Source of the DNA: Microbacterium sp. W4I4
GTDB lineage: Bacteria > Actinomycetota > Actinomycetes > Actinomycetales > Microbacteriaceae
Length of the DNA: 64,000 bases
Direction of reading: 5' to 3'
NCBI RefSeq assembly: GCF_030816235.1
Contig: NZ_JAUSXT010000001.1
Coordinates: 3,038,001 to 3,102,000 of the forward strand
The notes beneath the pieces are model-generated. The model worked only from the letters and a program-made list of their open reading frames with translations, did not search any database and was not told where the DNA came from. Shown here in pieces: positions 39,680-49,800 of this stretch; position 1 is the first letter of the stretch, and each line of letters begins with the position of its first letter. A program made the translations under genes and the position numbers.

Positions 39680-41098
39680 TCAGCGGGTGGCTGCCGGCTC
39701 CTTGTCGGACTCGGGCTCCGCGGCATCCGCGTCATCCAGGTCTTCGGCGAACGGCAGGCCGTTGCGGGGAGCGTTGTAGAGCTCCTCGTCGAGGATGCCT
39801 TCGCGCTTGGCGACGATGGTCGGCACCAGTGCCTGGCCCGCGACGTTGACCGCGGTGCGGCCCATGTCGAGGATCGGGTCGATGGCGAGGAGCAGGCCGA
39901 CGCCCTCGAGCGGCAGGCCCAGTGTCGACAGGGTCAGCGTGAGCATGACGATCGCGCCGGTGGTGCCTGCGGTGGCGGCGGAGCCGACGACCGAGACGAT
40001 GACGATCAGCAGATACTGCACGAAGTTCAGTTCGATGCCGAAGAACTGTGCGACGAAGATCGCGGCGATGGCCGGGTAGATGGCGGCGCAGCCGTCCATC
40101 TTGGTGGTCGCGCCGAGCGGCACGGCGAAGGACGCGTAGCCGCCGGGGACGCCGAGGTTGCGCTCGGTGACGCGCTCCGTGAGGGGCAGGGTGCCGATCG
40201 AGGAGCGGCTGACGAAGGCCAGCTGGATCGCCGGCCATGCGCCGGAGAAGTACTGCTTGACCGACAGGCCGTGCGAGCGCACGAGGATCGGGTAGACGAC
40301 GAAGAGTACCAGCGCGAGGCCGATGTAGATCGCGCCGGCGAACCAGGCGAGCGAGGTGAGCTTGTCCCAGCCGTACTTGATGACGGCGGAGCCGATCAGA
40401 CCGAAGGTGCCGATCGGGGCGATGCGGATGATCCACCACAGCACCCGCTGGATGATCTTCAGCAGCGACTCGGTGAAGGCCAGGAACGGCTCGGCCTTCT
40501 TGCCGGCCTTGAGCGCGGCGATGCCGACGACCGCGGCGACCACGATGACCTGCAGGATGTTGAAGCCGACGCCCGATGTGACGATCTGCGCGTCGGCGTC
40601 GAAGGAGCTCGAGACGGAGAGGCCGAGGAAGTTCTGCGGGATCAGGCCGAGGAGGAAGTTCCACCAGGTGCCGACCGTGTAGGGGGCGCCGGTCTCAAGA
40701 TCCGCGCCGGCCTTGGCGCCGGGCTGGATGACCAGGCCGAGCACGATGCCGATGATCACCGAGACGAACGCGGTGATCGCGAACCAGAGGAGGGTCTGGC
40801 CGGCCAGGCGGGCGGCGTTCTGCACGCGTCGCAGGTTCGAGATGCTGGCGACGATGGCCGTGAAGATCAGCGGCACGACGGCGGCGCGCAGCAGCGTGAC
40901 GTACGAGCTGCCGATGCGGTCGAGCGTGTCCGACAGCACCGTCGGGTTCGTTCCGCTCGCGCCGAGCGAGACGCCGAGCAGGCCGACGGCGATGCCGAGG
41001 ACGAGGGCGACGAGGATCTGGAACCCGAAGGAGGTCAGCAGTTTGCGGACCGGTCCTCGGGTGTCGGGCGCTTTCTGCGCACGGGCAGTGGTGGTCAC
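39680..41098 (-). CDS. dicarboxylate/amino acid:cation symporter (DAACS)
   Basis: Transporter of 472 aa of the GltP/DctA family, importing C4-dicarboxylates or glutamate/aspartate with sodium or protons. Clear motifs: AFVSRSSIGTLPLTERVTER (serine-rich hairpin 1), VPLGATTKMDGCAAIYPAIA (usually GATINMDG), and LAIDPILDMGRTAVNVAGQA. The acidic tail (EDLDDADAAEPESDKEPAAT) is cytoplasmic. The frame is open to 41137, but GTG 41098 has GGAG at good spacing. Specificity not determined. Confidence 0.92.
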   Translation of the reverse strand: MTTTARAQKAPDTRGPVRKLLTSFGFQILVALVLGIAVGLLGVSLGASGTNPTVLSDTLDRIGSSYVTLLRAAVVPLIFTAIVASISNLRRVQNAARLAGQTLLWFAITAFVSVIIGIVLGLVIQPGAKAGADLETGAPYTVGTWWNFLLGLIPQNFLGLSVSSSFDADAQIVTSGVGFNILQVIVVAAVVGIAALKAGKKAEPFLAFTESLLKIIQRVLWWIIRIAPIGTFGLIGSAVIKYGWDKLTSLAWFAGAIYIGLALVLFVVYPILVRSHGLSVKQYFSGAWPAIQLAFVSRSSIGTLPLTERVTERNLGVPGGYASFAVPLGATTKMDGCAAIYPAIAAIFVAQFFGIELNFVQYLLIVIVSVVGSAATAGTTGAIVMLTLTLSTLGLPLEGVGLLLAIDPILDMGRTAVNVAGQALVPTIVAKREGILDEELYNAPRNGLPFAEDLDDADAAEPESDKEPAATR

Positions 41099-41204
41099 GA
41101 GGGCTCCATGTGTCAGTGAGCGCACAGTGCGCGTCATCTGAAGCCAACGCTATGAGTCTGCTGGCATTCCCGGGGCCGTTGTGACGAAGGATGACGGATG
41201 CATC

Positions 41205-41260
41205 GGGCTCTGAGCCTGTCGAACGGCACGCCCGTTCTGGGCCCTGAGCCCGTCGAAGGG
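41205..41260. repeat. two copies of a CTGAGCCYGTCGAA-type repeat
   Basis: GGGCTCTGAGCCTGTCGAAC (41205-41224) and GGGCCCTGAGCCCGTCGAAG (41239-41258) are variants of the dispersed repeat also found at 21739. They lie in the gap between the symporter gene and the DUF2695 gene. Confidence 0.8.
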
Positions 41261-41276
41261 CGTCGCCCCTCGTCGA

Positions 41277-41615
41277 CTACCGACGTCTTCCCTCCCAGAG
41301 GTCGCACGCCGCGGTGCTGCCGCGCGGTACGCCCGAGCAGGGAAAGACGTCCTCGGACTTCGAGTTGTAGACGTTCCAGAGGATCTCGCAGTCGCAGCAT
41401 CCGCCGCGGTCGTGCATGCGGCGCTCCAGCGCGGTCGCGCGCGGCGCGACGGCATCCCGATATCGCATGGCCAGGCGCAGGGTGCCGTCGCACGGTGCTG
41501 TGCGCAGCAGGCGATCGAGATAGCAGGGCAGACACTCCGCGGGCTGGGGCTCGGTGAGAGCAGCGGCCAGGGAGTGGACGAGTTGTTCGGCTTCAGTGAC
41601 GAGTGGAGTGTTCAT
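41277..41615 (-). CDS. DUF2695 domain-containing protein
   Basis: Small protein of 112 aa. The segment ECLPCYLDRLLRTAPCDGTL then LRLAMRYRDAVAPRATALER and GGCCDCEILWNVYN matches DUF2695, a cysteine-bearing family of unknown function common in actinobacteria; the Cys pairs suggest metal binding. A longer frame to 41945 covers the XRE gene and is not real. Start ATG 41615 or 41633. It lies 50 nt after the XRE regulator on the same strand, probably one transcript. Confidence 0.75.
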   Translation of the reverse strand: MNTPLVTEAEQLVHSLAAALTEPQPAECLPCYLDRLLRTAPCDGTLRLAMRYRDAVAPRATALERRMHDRGGCCDCEILWNVYNSKSEDVFPCSGVPRGSTAACDLWEGRRR

Positions 41616-41665
41616 GCCTGAAGTGTCGAACATACCTCCGACATTCGGGCGCGTGATCGATCTCG

Positions 41666-41938
41666 TCAGCCGGTCCGGCGCCGATCGGATGCCGAGGTCG
41701 TGAACATCTCCGGGGTGACGCCATCCAGCAGCACTCCCGGTTCGATCCTCAACGCGTCCGCGATGCGGACGAGGGTCGGGATGCCCATCAGTGCGCGCCC
41801 CTTCTCGTAGCCGCGGATGTTCGACGAGTCGATCTGAGTGAGCACCGCGAGCTCGTCCTGAGTGATGCCGCGGTGCTTGCGTGCGTCCGAGATCAGCTCG
41901 CCGATTCGGGCAGCTGCAGGGGAGGGGACGCGGGGCAC
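41666..41938 (-). CDS. XRE family helix-turn-helix regulator
   Basis: DNA-binding protein of 90 aa, almost entirely one HTH domain: IGELISDARKHRGITQDELA then VLTQIDSSNIRGYEKGRALM and PTLVRIADALRIEPGVLLDG. GTG 41938 is the start. It is divergent from brxA with a 91-nt gap, so it may control the BREX operon, though known BREX regulators are mostly of the larger BrxR/WYL type; it could also control only itself and the DUF2695 gene. Confidence 0.85.
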   Translation of the reverse strand: MPRVPSPAAARIGELISDARKHRGITQDELAVLTQIDSSNIRGYEKGRALMGIPTLVRIADALRIEPGVLLDGVTPEMFTTSASDRRRTG

Positions 41939-42029
41939 CTGTCAAGCGTCATGAATGTCGGTGAGATGTGCCAGGGTTAACGCACCCGGGTACTTGTACC
42001 GCATCCGGGGATTCCCCTGGGAGGTGCAC
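41939..42029. promoter_or_regulatory. divergent control region of XRE and brxA
   Basis: A 91-nt region that must hold the promoters of both transcripts. GTAC-TT-GTAC (41989-41998) is a palindrome near the expected brxA promoter and a possible XRE-binding site. Exact boxes cannot be assigned. Confidence 0.4.
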
Positions 42030-42839
42030 ATGGCCGGCGAGCGTCTGGTCAAATCGCGGCAGCGAGTCGCGGGCAAAAGTGAGACGGCGGAATTCGGAGA
42101 CGTCGGGGGCACCTGCGTCCTGGGGTCTCTGCGAACGACTGCCAGCCACACCATCGGCATCCCTCATTTGGTTGAGCTCCTGCGTGAAGCACCGCCCGAT
42201 GCGTCGGTGGAGCAGTACCGCGAGCTGGTAGTCGAGGATAATATCCTCGGTCGCCCGACCCGGGCTGGGCGGCAGCGGTCGTTTCGCCACCTGCGCGAGC
42301 TCTACCTCCTTGACTCGGCTCGCCCTGAGTTTGCGGCGCTACGGCACTTCTGGGATATCGATCCGTCGTCGCACCCGCTCCTGGCGGGGTTGCTGGCATT
42401 CACACGTGACGAGGTGCTCCGTGCCTCGTTCGCTGCGATCGCGGACCTCCCGGCGGGCTCGGGTGTGACGTCGGCAGACCTCACCGCCGCGGTCGCCGCG
42501 CAGTTCGGCAACGAGATGTCAGAGTCGACTCTCGGAAAGACTGGTCGCAACACTGGGGCTTGCTGGACCCAGACCGGTCATCTCGTCGGTCGAGCCAAGA
42601 AGGTGCGCACGGAGGTGGAGGCCCGCCCGGCCGTCATCGCGTATGCCGCCTACCTCGGACACGTCGCCGGCGGAAGTGGTCTCGGCGTCCTCGACAACCC
42701 ATGGTCGAAGATTCTTGGGCTCGCTCCCGGACGCATCGTGGAGGCGCTGCGCGACGCGCACAACCAGGGCCACCTCAATCTGCTCGTCGCGGGCAACGTG
42801 GTCGATGTGTCCTTTCCGGCCCTCGGCGGTGCCGCATGA
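42030..42839 (+). CDS. brxA: BREX system protein BrxA (DUF1819 type)
   Basis: Protein of 269 aa in the position and with the features of BrxA, a small helical, DNA-binding BREX component of unclear role. The N-terminal part contains DASVEQYRELVVEDNILGRP then TRAGRQRSFRHLRELYLLDS, the typical DUF1819 region; AFTRDEVLRASFAAIADLPA and STLGKTGRNTGACWTQTGHL follow. ATG 42030 with GGGAGG upstream is the start; a frame from 41955 is an extension. It overlaps brxB by 4 nt. Identification rests on moderate sequence likeness and on strong context. Confidence 0.85.
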   Translation: MAGERLVKSRQRVAGKSETAEFGDVGGTCVLGSLRTTASHTIGIPHLVELLREAPPDASVEQYRELVVEDNILGRPTRAGRQRSFRHLRELYLLDSARPEFAALRHFWDIDPSSHPLLAGLLAFTRDEVLRASFAAIADLPAGSGVTSADLTAAVAAQFGNEMSESTLGKTGRNTGACWTQTGHLVGRAKKVRTEVEARPAVIAYAAYLGHVAGGSGLGVLDNPWSKILGLAPGRIVEALRDAHNQGHLNLLVAGNVVDVSFPALGGAA

Positions 42840-43393
42840 GCCGTGTGTCCGATCTCGTCGACGCGTACAAGGCTGAGTTGTCCCTGACGTGGAAAGACAA
42901 CCTCTCCGGTGGCGAGCGGGTCTGGATGCTCGTCTACACACCAGAGTTCGAACGCCAGATCCGCCACGCCCTGCCGAATATGGAGTTGGCGACCACACAG
43001 GCAGGCCACGACTGGATCGTCCTCGATGTCACCGACGACTTCGGGCACTGGTTGTCGTCACACCGGCACGCGGAGGCGTTCTACGAGGAGCCGAGCGACC
43101 TCACGCCGTCGATCCTTGATCAGTTCGAGACGACACTGGTCGCGCGCATCCGCCAGGCACTTGAAGCGGCTCCCGCGGGCGCCGTCGTTTCGCTCGTCGG
43201 TATCGGCTCGATCTTCCCGTTCTTGCGTGCGTCGAGCGTGATCAAGTCCGTCGATTCTGCTGTCGCCGGCCGCCTCCTCGTGCTCTTTCCGGGACTTCAC
43301 GACCCGGAGACTCACTCATTCCGCTTGCTCGACGCGCGCGACGGGTTCAACTACCGCGCCCGCGTCATCGATCCTCAGAAGGACCTCACGTGA
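42836..43393 (+). CDS. brxB: BREX system protein BrxB (DUF1788 type)
   Basis: Protein of 185 aa matching DUF1788/BrxB in length, order and sequence style: LVDAYKAELSLTWKDNLSGG, ERVWMLVYTPEFERQIRHAL, and the hydrophobic VVSLVGIGSIFPFLRASSVI and LLVLFPGLHDPETHSFRLLD near the C terminus. Its biochemical role in BREX is not settled. The start and stop both overlap the neighbouring brx genes by 4 nt, so brxA, brxB and brxC are translationally coupled. Confidence 0.9.
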   Translation: MSRVSDLVDAYKAELSLTWKDNLSGGERVWMLVYTPEFERQIRHALPNMELATTQAGHDWIVLDVTDDFGHWLSSHRHAEAFYEEPSDLTPSILDQFETTLVARIRQALEAAPAGAVVSLVGIGSIFPFLRASSVIKSVDSAVAGRLLVLFPGLHDPETHSFRLLDARDGFNYRARVIDPQKDLT

Positions 43394-46300
43394 CGATCAA
43401 CAATGACGTGTTTGTTCGGCACCCGCTGAGCTTCGAGATTCCGAACGACGGTGTCACCAACGTTGACCGTCCCGAGGACTCCAACCAGTGGGATGTCCTC
43501 AAGTACGAGCTCGAGAGCTTCGTCTGCGAGGGCGAGTACGAGCACGGCCTTCAGCGCATCCTTGATTCGTATGTCGGACACCGAAACAGGACGACGCAGC
43601 CTGCCGTGTGGGTCTCGGGCTTCTACGGCAGTGGTAAGTCACACCTTGTCCGTGTGCTTCAGCATCTGTGGGCCGACACGAACTTCCCGAACGGTGCGAG
43701 CGCGCGGGGCCTGACCAACATCCCGCAAGGCATCCAGGACCAGCTGGCCGAGCTGACCACGCTCGGCCGCCGGGACGGCGCCGCACCGTGGGCAGCCGCA
43801 GGTGCGCTCGACCGAAGCGGCGACAGCCTCAATTCGGTGTTCCTCTCCATCGTCCTCGGCGCGGCCGGGCTGCCTACGCGCGTCGCGCCTGCGCAAGTGG
43901 CTCTCTGGCTTGCAGGCAACGGGCACCTCGTCGCCGTCCGTGACCACATCACGACCAACGGTGGGGACTTCATCGAGGAACTTGGCGAGTACAACCTCAG
44001 CACGAGGCTCGCGAACGCCATCCTCGCCTCCGACACAGAGTTCGCCGCATCAGCCAAGGATGTGCGTGCCGCGCTTCGCAGCCAGTTCCCGCCGGACACG
44101 CGGTCGTTCTCCACTGACGAGACCGTCGCGCTGCTCAAGAAGATCCTTGAATACGTCGGCGGTGGTCAGATCTCTCCGTCGTTGATTGTCCTCGACGAGG
44201 TGCAGCAGTACATCAGCGGCGACGGCGGCCGCGCTATGGAGGTGCAGAACCTTGTCGAGTCGGTGTCCCGCGAACTCGATGGTCGCGTGCTGCTCGTCGC
44301 CACGGGGCAGCAGGAGTTGACGGCGGACGCGACACTCCAGAAGATCCAGGACCGCTTCACCGTCAAGGTCGTGCTCAAGAATCAGGATGTCGATGCCGTC
44401 GTCCGTCGTGTGCTGCTGAGTAAGGAGCCCGCGAAGAAGCCGGGTCTCGACAACACGCTCGCGTCCGTCGCTGGGCAGATTTCCCGACAGCTCATCGGAA
44501 GCAGGATTCAGCACACCGCGGAGGACGACAAGGACCTCACCGAGGACTACCCGCTGCTTCCTGTGCGGCGTCGATTCTGGGAAAGCGTGCTCCGTCAGGC
44601 CGACGCCGGCCGCGCCGGACAGCTGCGCTCCCAGCTCCGGATCGTGCACGAGGCGAACCGTAAGGTTGCGCCCGAGTCGGTGGGCACCGTGGTTGGTGCG
44701 GACTTCCTCTACTCCCAGAAGAATGAAGACTTGAACGGCGCGGGGCTGCTCCTCAAGGAGACGCAGACGCTGATCCACGAGCAGTGGCAGAAGAACGCCC
44801 TGCGTGGGCGCGTCCTCGGCCTGATCCATCTCATCGGTCTGCTCCCCACCTCGGGGCACGGGGATATCGGCGTGCGCGCCTCGGCAGACCATCTCGTCGA
44901 CCTGCTCGTCGAAGATCTCGCCCACGATGGCGAGAGGCTTCGGCAAGAAGTGCCTGCCGTGCTCGAAGCGCTCGCTGAAGAAGGTATCGTCCAGCAGGAC
45001 GGCGAGGAGTTCCGTCTTCAGACGAAGGCGGGCCGCGATTGGGACGAGGCGTTCCGCAGGCACCACGCCCAGGTCACCGACAGCGAGGTGAGCACCGAGC
45101 GTGATTCGCTGTTGCTCTCGGATATCGGTCGGTCGCTGCCCGCTTCGATCCAGCAGGGGCGCGCCAAGGAATCGCGCAAGCTTGCCCTGCACGCCGATGC
45201 GTCGCTCCCGCCCGACTCCGAGGCGATCCCGGTGTGGCTCCGCTCAGAGTGGGACGAAGGAATCACGGCGAAGCAGTTCGATGAGGCCGCCCGCAGCCTT
45301 GGTGTCGACTCGCCGATCATCCTCGTCCACGTCCCCCGGTTCCAGGCCCCCGCGTTCGCCGCGGCGGTGCGCAACAAGCTCGCTGCACAGCGAGTGATCG
45401 ACCAGCAGGGTATTCCGCAGGACGATGAGGGCAAGCAAGCCAGAAGTGCGATGCAGACCCGCCTCAACCGTGCAACTGACCAGGTGAACGCCCATGTCCG
45501 CGACATCATCTCCAAGGCGAATGTTCTTCTCGGCGGCGGGACGGCGCCCAACGGAATCAGTCTGCGTGAACGGATTGAAGCTGGCGCTCAGGACGCCGCG
45601 ACGAGGCTCTTCCCGCGGTTCTCTGAGGCAGACGACAATCGCTGGACGCAGGTGATCGACAGGGTCAAGAGAGGGTCGGCAGCAGATGCCCTTAAGGCTG
45701 TTCAGCACGATGCTGACCCTGAGCAGCATCGCGTCATCAAAGAGGTGCTCAGCCACATCGGCTCGGCTGGCACCTCCGCGAACGACGTCGAGAAGGCCGT
45801 CACCGCGAAACCGCTCGGCTGGCCGAAGGATGCGCTTATGGCCGCCCTCGGTGTGCTCCTCGACACCGGAGTGATCCGAGCGACGCTCAACGGCAGCGAC
45901 GCGACTACGGCCGACGTGCTCAAGCAGACCCGTCTCGGAAATGTCCAGCTCCGACGCGAAATAACAGTGCTCAAGCCAGCCGAGAAGATTCAGGCGCGGC
46001 AGGTGCTGAGCACGCTTGGGTTCCAGACTGACAACGATGGACTCGTTTCGGCGGCTGAGCAGGCCGTAAAGTCGCTCGTTCAGCGAGCGAAGGACGTCAG
46101 TGGACCCGCACCGCTCCCGGACGTCAGCTTTCCGAGCAACATCCAGGTCATCATCAGTAGTTCCGGCAATGACCGTGTGCATGCATTGCTGGGCGCGAAG
46201 GACGAACTCACGAGCTTCAACGACAGGCTCGCGGAGCTTGAGCGCCGCAGCAAGAGTCGAACCACAGCCCTGGCGCTCGCGCGCTCGCTCGCCACCTCTT

Positions 46301-46845
46301 CTATCGGATTAGAGACCGCGTCAGCCGTACGCAACCGCCTCGACGCACTGGTCGCAAGCCGTGATCTGCTCGCCGACGCCGACCCTGTCGTCCCGATCGT
46401 CAAGGACCTGGCTGACGCGCTTCGCGACGCGATCCACTCAGCCGCGGGCGCGTTGAGGGACGCCCGCAAGCAGGCTGTCGAAAGCCTCGAAGCGCAGTCC
46501 GTATGGAAGCCGCTTGAACAGCCGCAACGCGCGTCGCTCCTCGCGGACCATCACCTCACTGCGGAGCCGGAGCCCAACCTGGCCGATCCCTCGGCTGTAC
46601 TGGCGGCGGCGCAGGCGCGACCTCTCCATGGGTGGACCGCCGAACTGGACGCGATCCCGCAGCGTGCATCTCGCGCTCTGGAGGCAGCCCTGCGGCTCAT
46701 GACTCCTTCGGCGAAGACCGTCACGGTCACCGTCTCGACTGCGAGCCTGAACAGCTCGGACGAGGTCGAGCGGTACATCGACGAACTGCGGTCGCAGCTT
46801 CTCGAAGCCCTGAGCAGCAATGACACCGTCGTGGTGAAGGGCTGA
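43390..46845 (+). CDS. brxC: BREX system P-loop ATPase BrxC
   Basis: Large ATPase of 1151 aa required for BREX phage exclusion and methylation. It begins TINNDVFVRHPLSFEIPNDG; the P-loop is VSGFYGSGKSHLVRVLQHLW (Walker A at about residues 77-84) and the Walker B region LIVLDEVQQYI near residue 266. The rest is a long helical region typical of BrxC/PglY, including SERDSLLL and coiled-coil-like stretches toward the C terminus. GTG 43390 overlaps the brxB stop. Length and order match type 1 BREX. Confidence 0.95.
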   Translation: MTINNDVFVRHPLSFEIPNDGVTNVDRPEDSNQWDVLKYELESFVCEGEYEHGLQRILDSYVGHRNRTTQPAVWVSGFYGSGKSHLVRVLQHLWADTNFPNGASARGLTNIPQGIQDQLAELTTLGRRDGAAPWAAAGALDRSGDSLNSVFLSIVLGAAGLPTRVAPAQVALWLAGNGHLVAVRDHITTNGGDFIEELGEYNLSTRLANAILASDTEFAASAKDVRAALRSQFPPDTRSFSTDETVALLKKILEYVGGGQISPSLIVLDEVQQYISGDGGRAMEVQNLVESVSRELDGRVLLVATGQQELTADATLQKIQDRFTVKVVLKNQDVDAVVRRVLLSKEPAKKPGLDNTLASVAGQISRQLIGSRIQHTAEDDKDLTEDYPLLPVRRRFWESVLRQADAGRAGQLRSQLRIVHEANRKVAPESVGTVVGADFLYSQKNEDLNGAGLLLKETQTLIHEQWQKNALRGRVLGLIHLIGLLPTSGHGDIGVRASADHLVDLLVEDLAHDGERLRQEVPAVLEALAEEGIVQQDGEEFRLQTKAGRDWDEAFRRHHAQVTDSEVSTERDSLLLSDIGRSLPASIQQGRAKESRKLALHADASLPPDSEAIPVWLRSEWDEGITAKQFDEAARSLGVDSPIILVHVPRFQAPAFAAAVRNKLAAQRVIDQQGIPQDDEGKQARSAMQTRLNRATDQVNAHVRDIISKANVLLGGGTAPNGISLRERIEAGAQDAATRLFPRFSEADDNRWTQVIDRVKRGSAADALKAVQHDADPEQHRVIKEVLSHIGSAGTSANDVEKAVTAKPLGWPKDALMAALGVLLDTGVIRATLNGSDATTADVLKQTRLGNVQLRREITVLKPAEKIQARQVLSTLGFQTDNDGLVSAAEQAVKSLVQRAKDVSGPAPLPDVSFPSNIQVIISSSGNDRVHALLGAKDELTSFNDRLAELERRSKSRTTALALARSLATSSIGLETASAVRNRLDALVASRDLLADADPVVPIVKDLADALRDAIHSAAGALRDARKQAVESLEAQSVWKPLEQPQRASLLADHHLTAEPEPNLADPSAVLAAAQARPLHGWTAELDAIPQRASRALEAALRLMTPSAKTVTVTVSTASLNSSDEVERYIDELRSQLLEALSSNDTVVVKG

Positions 46846-46847
46846 TC

Positions 46848-49800
46848 ATGACCGAAGCCACGATTACCGTCCTGAATTCCGACCAACGGCGCTTCCTCGA
46901 TGCCCAGACGCAACGCGCCCGCGAGGCGGCAGAGCGCGCAGCCGAGGACGCCCTGCGCGCGCTCGCGGTCGGTGAGCCGAGCCGGCCTGACTACCTGAGC
47001 GAGGAGCAGAACGGGCTTCGCCTGGCGCTTCGGGACAAGGGCCGGCAACTCGGCGACGACACGTCGCGAGCGGGCGCGCCCCTCACAAACCTCGTTCATG
47101 ACGTCGCCTATGAGCAATGGCACCGCTTGCTGTTTGCGCGCTTCCTGGAGGTCAACGAACTCCTGCGGCACCCCGAGTACCGCGACATCCCGTTGTCGTT
47201 GGAGGACTGCGGCGATTTTGCGCTCGACCTCGGCGAACCCGACGCGTGGGCCGTTGCCGCTCGCTTCGCCTCGGAGATCCTGCCCGGTGTCTTTCGCCTG
47301 ACCGACCCTGCGGTAAAGGTGCGATTCGCGGCTGAGCACCGGACCGCGCTGGAGCGCTTGCTGCTGGAGATCCCCGCTGAGGTGTTCACGACCGAAGACG
47401 CGCTCGGCTGGGTGTATCAGTTCTGGCAGACGGCCGAGAAGAGGCGGGTGAACGACTCCGGGGTCAAGATCGGTGGCGCCGATCTGTCTCCCGTCACGCA
47501 ATTGTTCACTGAGAACTACATGGTCCGCTTCCTGCTGGAGAACTCGCTCGGCGCATGGTGGGCGGCGCGGCACCCCAAGTCGCCGATGGTCGATACGTGG
47601 GAGTACCTCCGCCGCAATGAGGACGGCACTCCCGCCGCGGGCTCGTTCAGCGGCTGGCCCGAGCATGCGGCCGACGTCACCGTGATGGACCCCTGCTGCG
47701 GCTCGGGTCACTTCCTCGTTGCCATGTTCGGGATGCTCTGGCGCATGCGCGCCGAGGAGGAGGGGCTCACACCGGCCGAGGCACAAGACGCCGTCCTTCG
47801 CGACAATCTTCACGGCCTCGAACTCGACCCGCGCTGCACCCAGATCGCGACCTTCAACGTCGCGCTGGAAGCGTGGAAGCAAGGCGGGTTCCGTGATCTT
47901 CCTGCGCCGCAGATCGCCTGCTCAGGCGTCCCTGTTCGAGGGACGTTGACCGAGTGGGAGACGCATGCTGGCGATGACGCGGAACTCCGCGAGGTTCTCG
48001 GACGGCTCCATGCCCTGTTTCAGAACGCAGACACGCTAGGTTCCCTGATCGACCCCCGCCCCACGACTGGCGGCGATGCGTTGTTCGGCACCGACTTGAC
48101 GATCGCCGCGAGCGGCGACTTGATCCGCGCAGCCCTCGGTCGCGCGCTGGCTGGCGAGAGCGAAGCGCGGTCAGTGCTCGCCCACGTGGCCGACGACGTC
48201 GCCCACGCGGCAGCGTTGCTATCTCGTGGTTACACGCTCGTCGCCACCAACCCGCCCTACCTCAAGCGCGCATCCATGGACTCGCGGCTTCGGGCTTACA
48301 TTGATGCCCATCACCCGCGAGCGAAAGCAGATATCGCGACTGCGTTCATTGAGCGCGCACTCGGATTCACGGGCGTAACAGGGACCCTTGCAATTGTGTC
48401 ACCCCAGAATTGGCTTCTGCTCACCTCGTATGCGGACTTCCGAGCGCGACTGCTCGCCGACCGACAGTTCGAATCCGTGGCGCGACTCGGATCCGGGGCC
48501 TTTCGCCAGATCTCCGGCGAGGTCGTCAAGGTCGCACTCACGATCCTGAGTGGCTGTCAGTCCGAGTCCGATCACACGATCACTGGTGTGATGGCTCACC
48601 GGGTAGACGGCGTCAACGCGAAGGCTGACGCACTCCGGCGCTTCGCGCTACTCTCACCCGTCCAAGGCGAGCAATCCAACAATCCGGACGGGCGTATCAC
48701 TCTGACGCGGATCGAGCCAGGACAGTTGTTGAAGGAGAGAGCCTCTGGGCTGCAGGGGATCGCCACCGCAGACTACCCGCGATTCGGACGCTGCTTTTGG
48801 GAACGTCCGATGCCACATTCCGACTGGGAGCTGCAACAGAGCACGGTGTCTGAAACTGTGCCGCATGGGGGACGTGAACACATCGTCTGGTGGGAGAACG
48901 GACGCGGAGCGCTGGCTAACAGCGACCAAGCGCGAATCCAGGGACTGGCAGCACTAGGAAAGCGTGGTATCGCGGTTTCTCAGATGGGAGCGCTTCCGGT
49001 GACTCTCTATACGGGCGAGCTGTTCGACAACAACACTGCCGTCATCATGCCTCACAACCAGGAGGATCTGCCCGCGATTTGGGCCTATTGCTCGAGCGCC
49101 GAGTTTGCGGAGGACGTGCGGGACGTCGACGATGCCCTGAAGGTTACGAACGCAACCCTCGTGAAGGTGGCGTTCGATCGCGAACGCTGGCAGGCGGTCG
49201 CCGGAGCGGCCCGACCAATTCCTGTTCCGAGTTCGGACGACCCCACACAGTGGATCTTTGATGGTGCGGTCACCCCATCAACGCACCCGCTCCATGTCGG
49301 AGTCGCCAGGATTCTCGGCTACCGCTGGCCCGAGCAAGTGCCGGACTCTCTCGATGCTCTGGCGGACCGAGATGGCATTGCGTCTCTCCAGGCGCTCCCG
49401 AGTGAACCTGAGCTGGCTACGCGGCTACGCGAAGTCCTTGCCGTTGCGTACGGCAACGAATGGTCGAGCTCTACCGAAAGAAGACTCGTGGTTGAGGCTG
49501 GCGGCAAGAACGGGCGCCTTGAGGACTGGCTTCGTGACCAGTTCTTTGCTCAGCATGTGAAGCTCTTCGACAACCGCCCCTTCCTTTGGCATGTCTGGGA
49601 TGGTCGGAAGGACGGATTCTCGGCGATCGTCAACTATCACAAGCTCGACCGGCGGACGCTGGAGAAGCTGACCTTCACATCGCTCGGATCGTGGATCGAC
49701 CGGCAGAAGCACGAGGCGCGCGCGGAGCGAGCAGGTGCAGATGCGCGCCTGACCGCAGCCGAGGATCTCCAGCGCAGGCTCAAGCTCATCCTCGAAGGAG

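Noticed and set aside
41205..41260. The two CTGAGCC-GTCGAA repeats as a specific terminator of the symporter
   Set aside because: They lie upstream of the symporter start and are a widely dispersed repeat type, so a dedicated role is unsupported.
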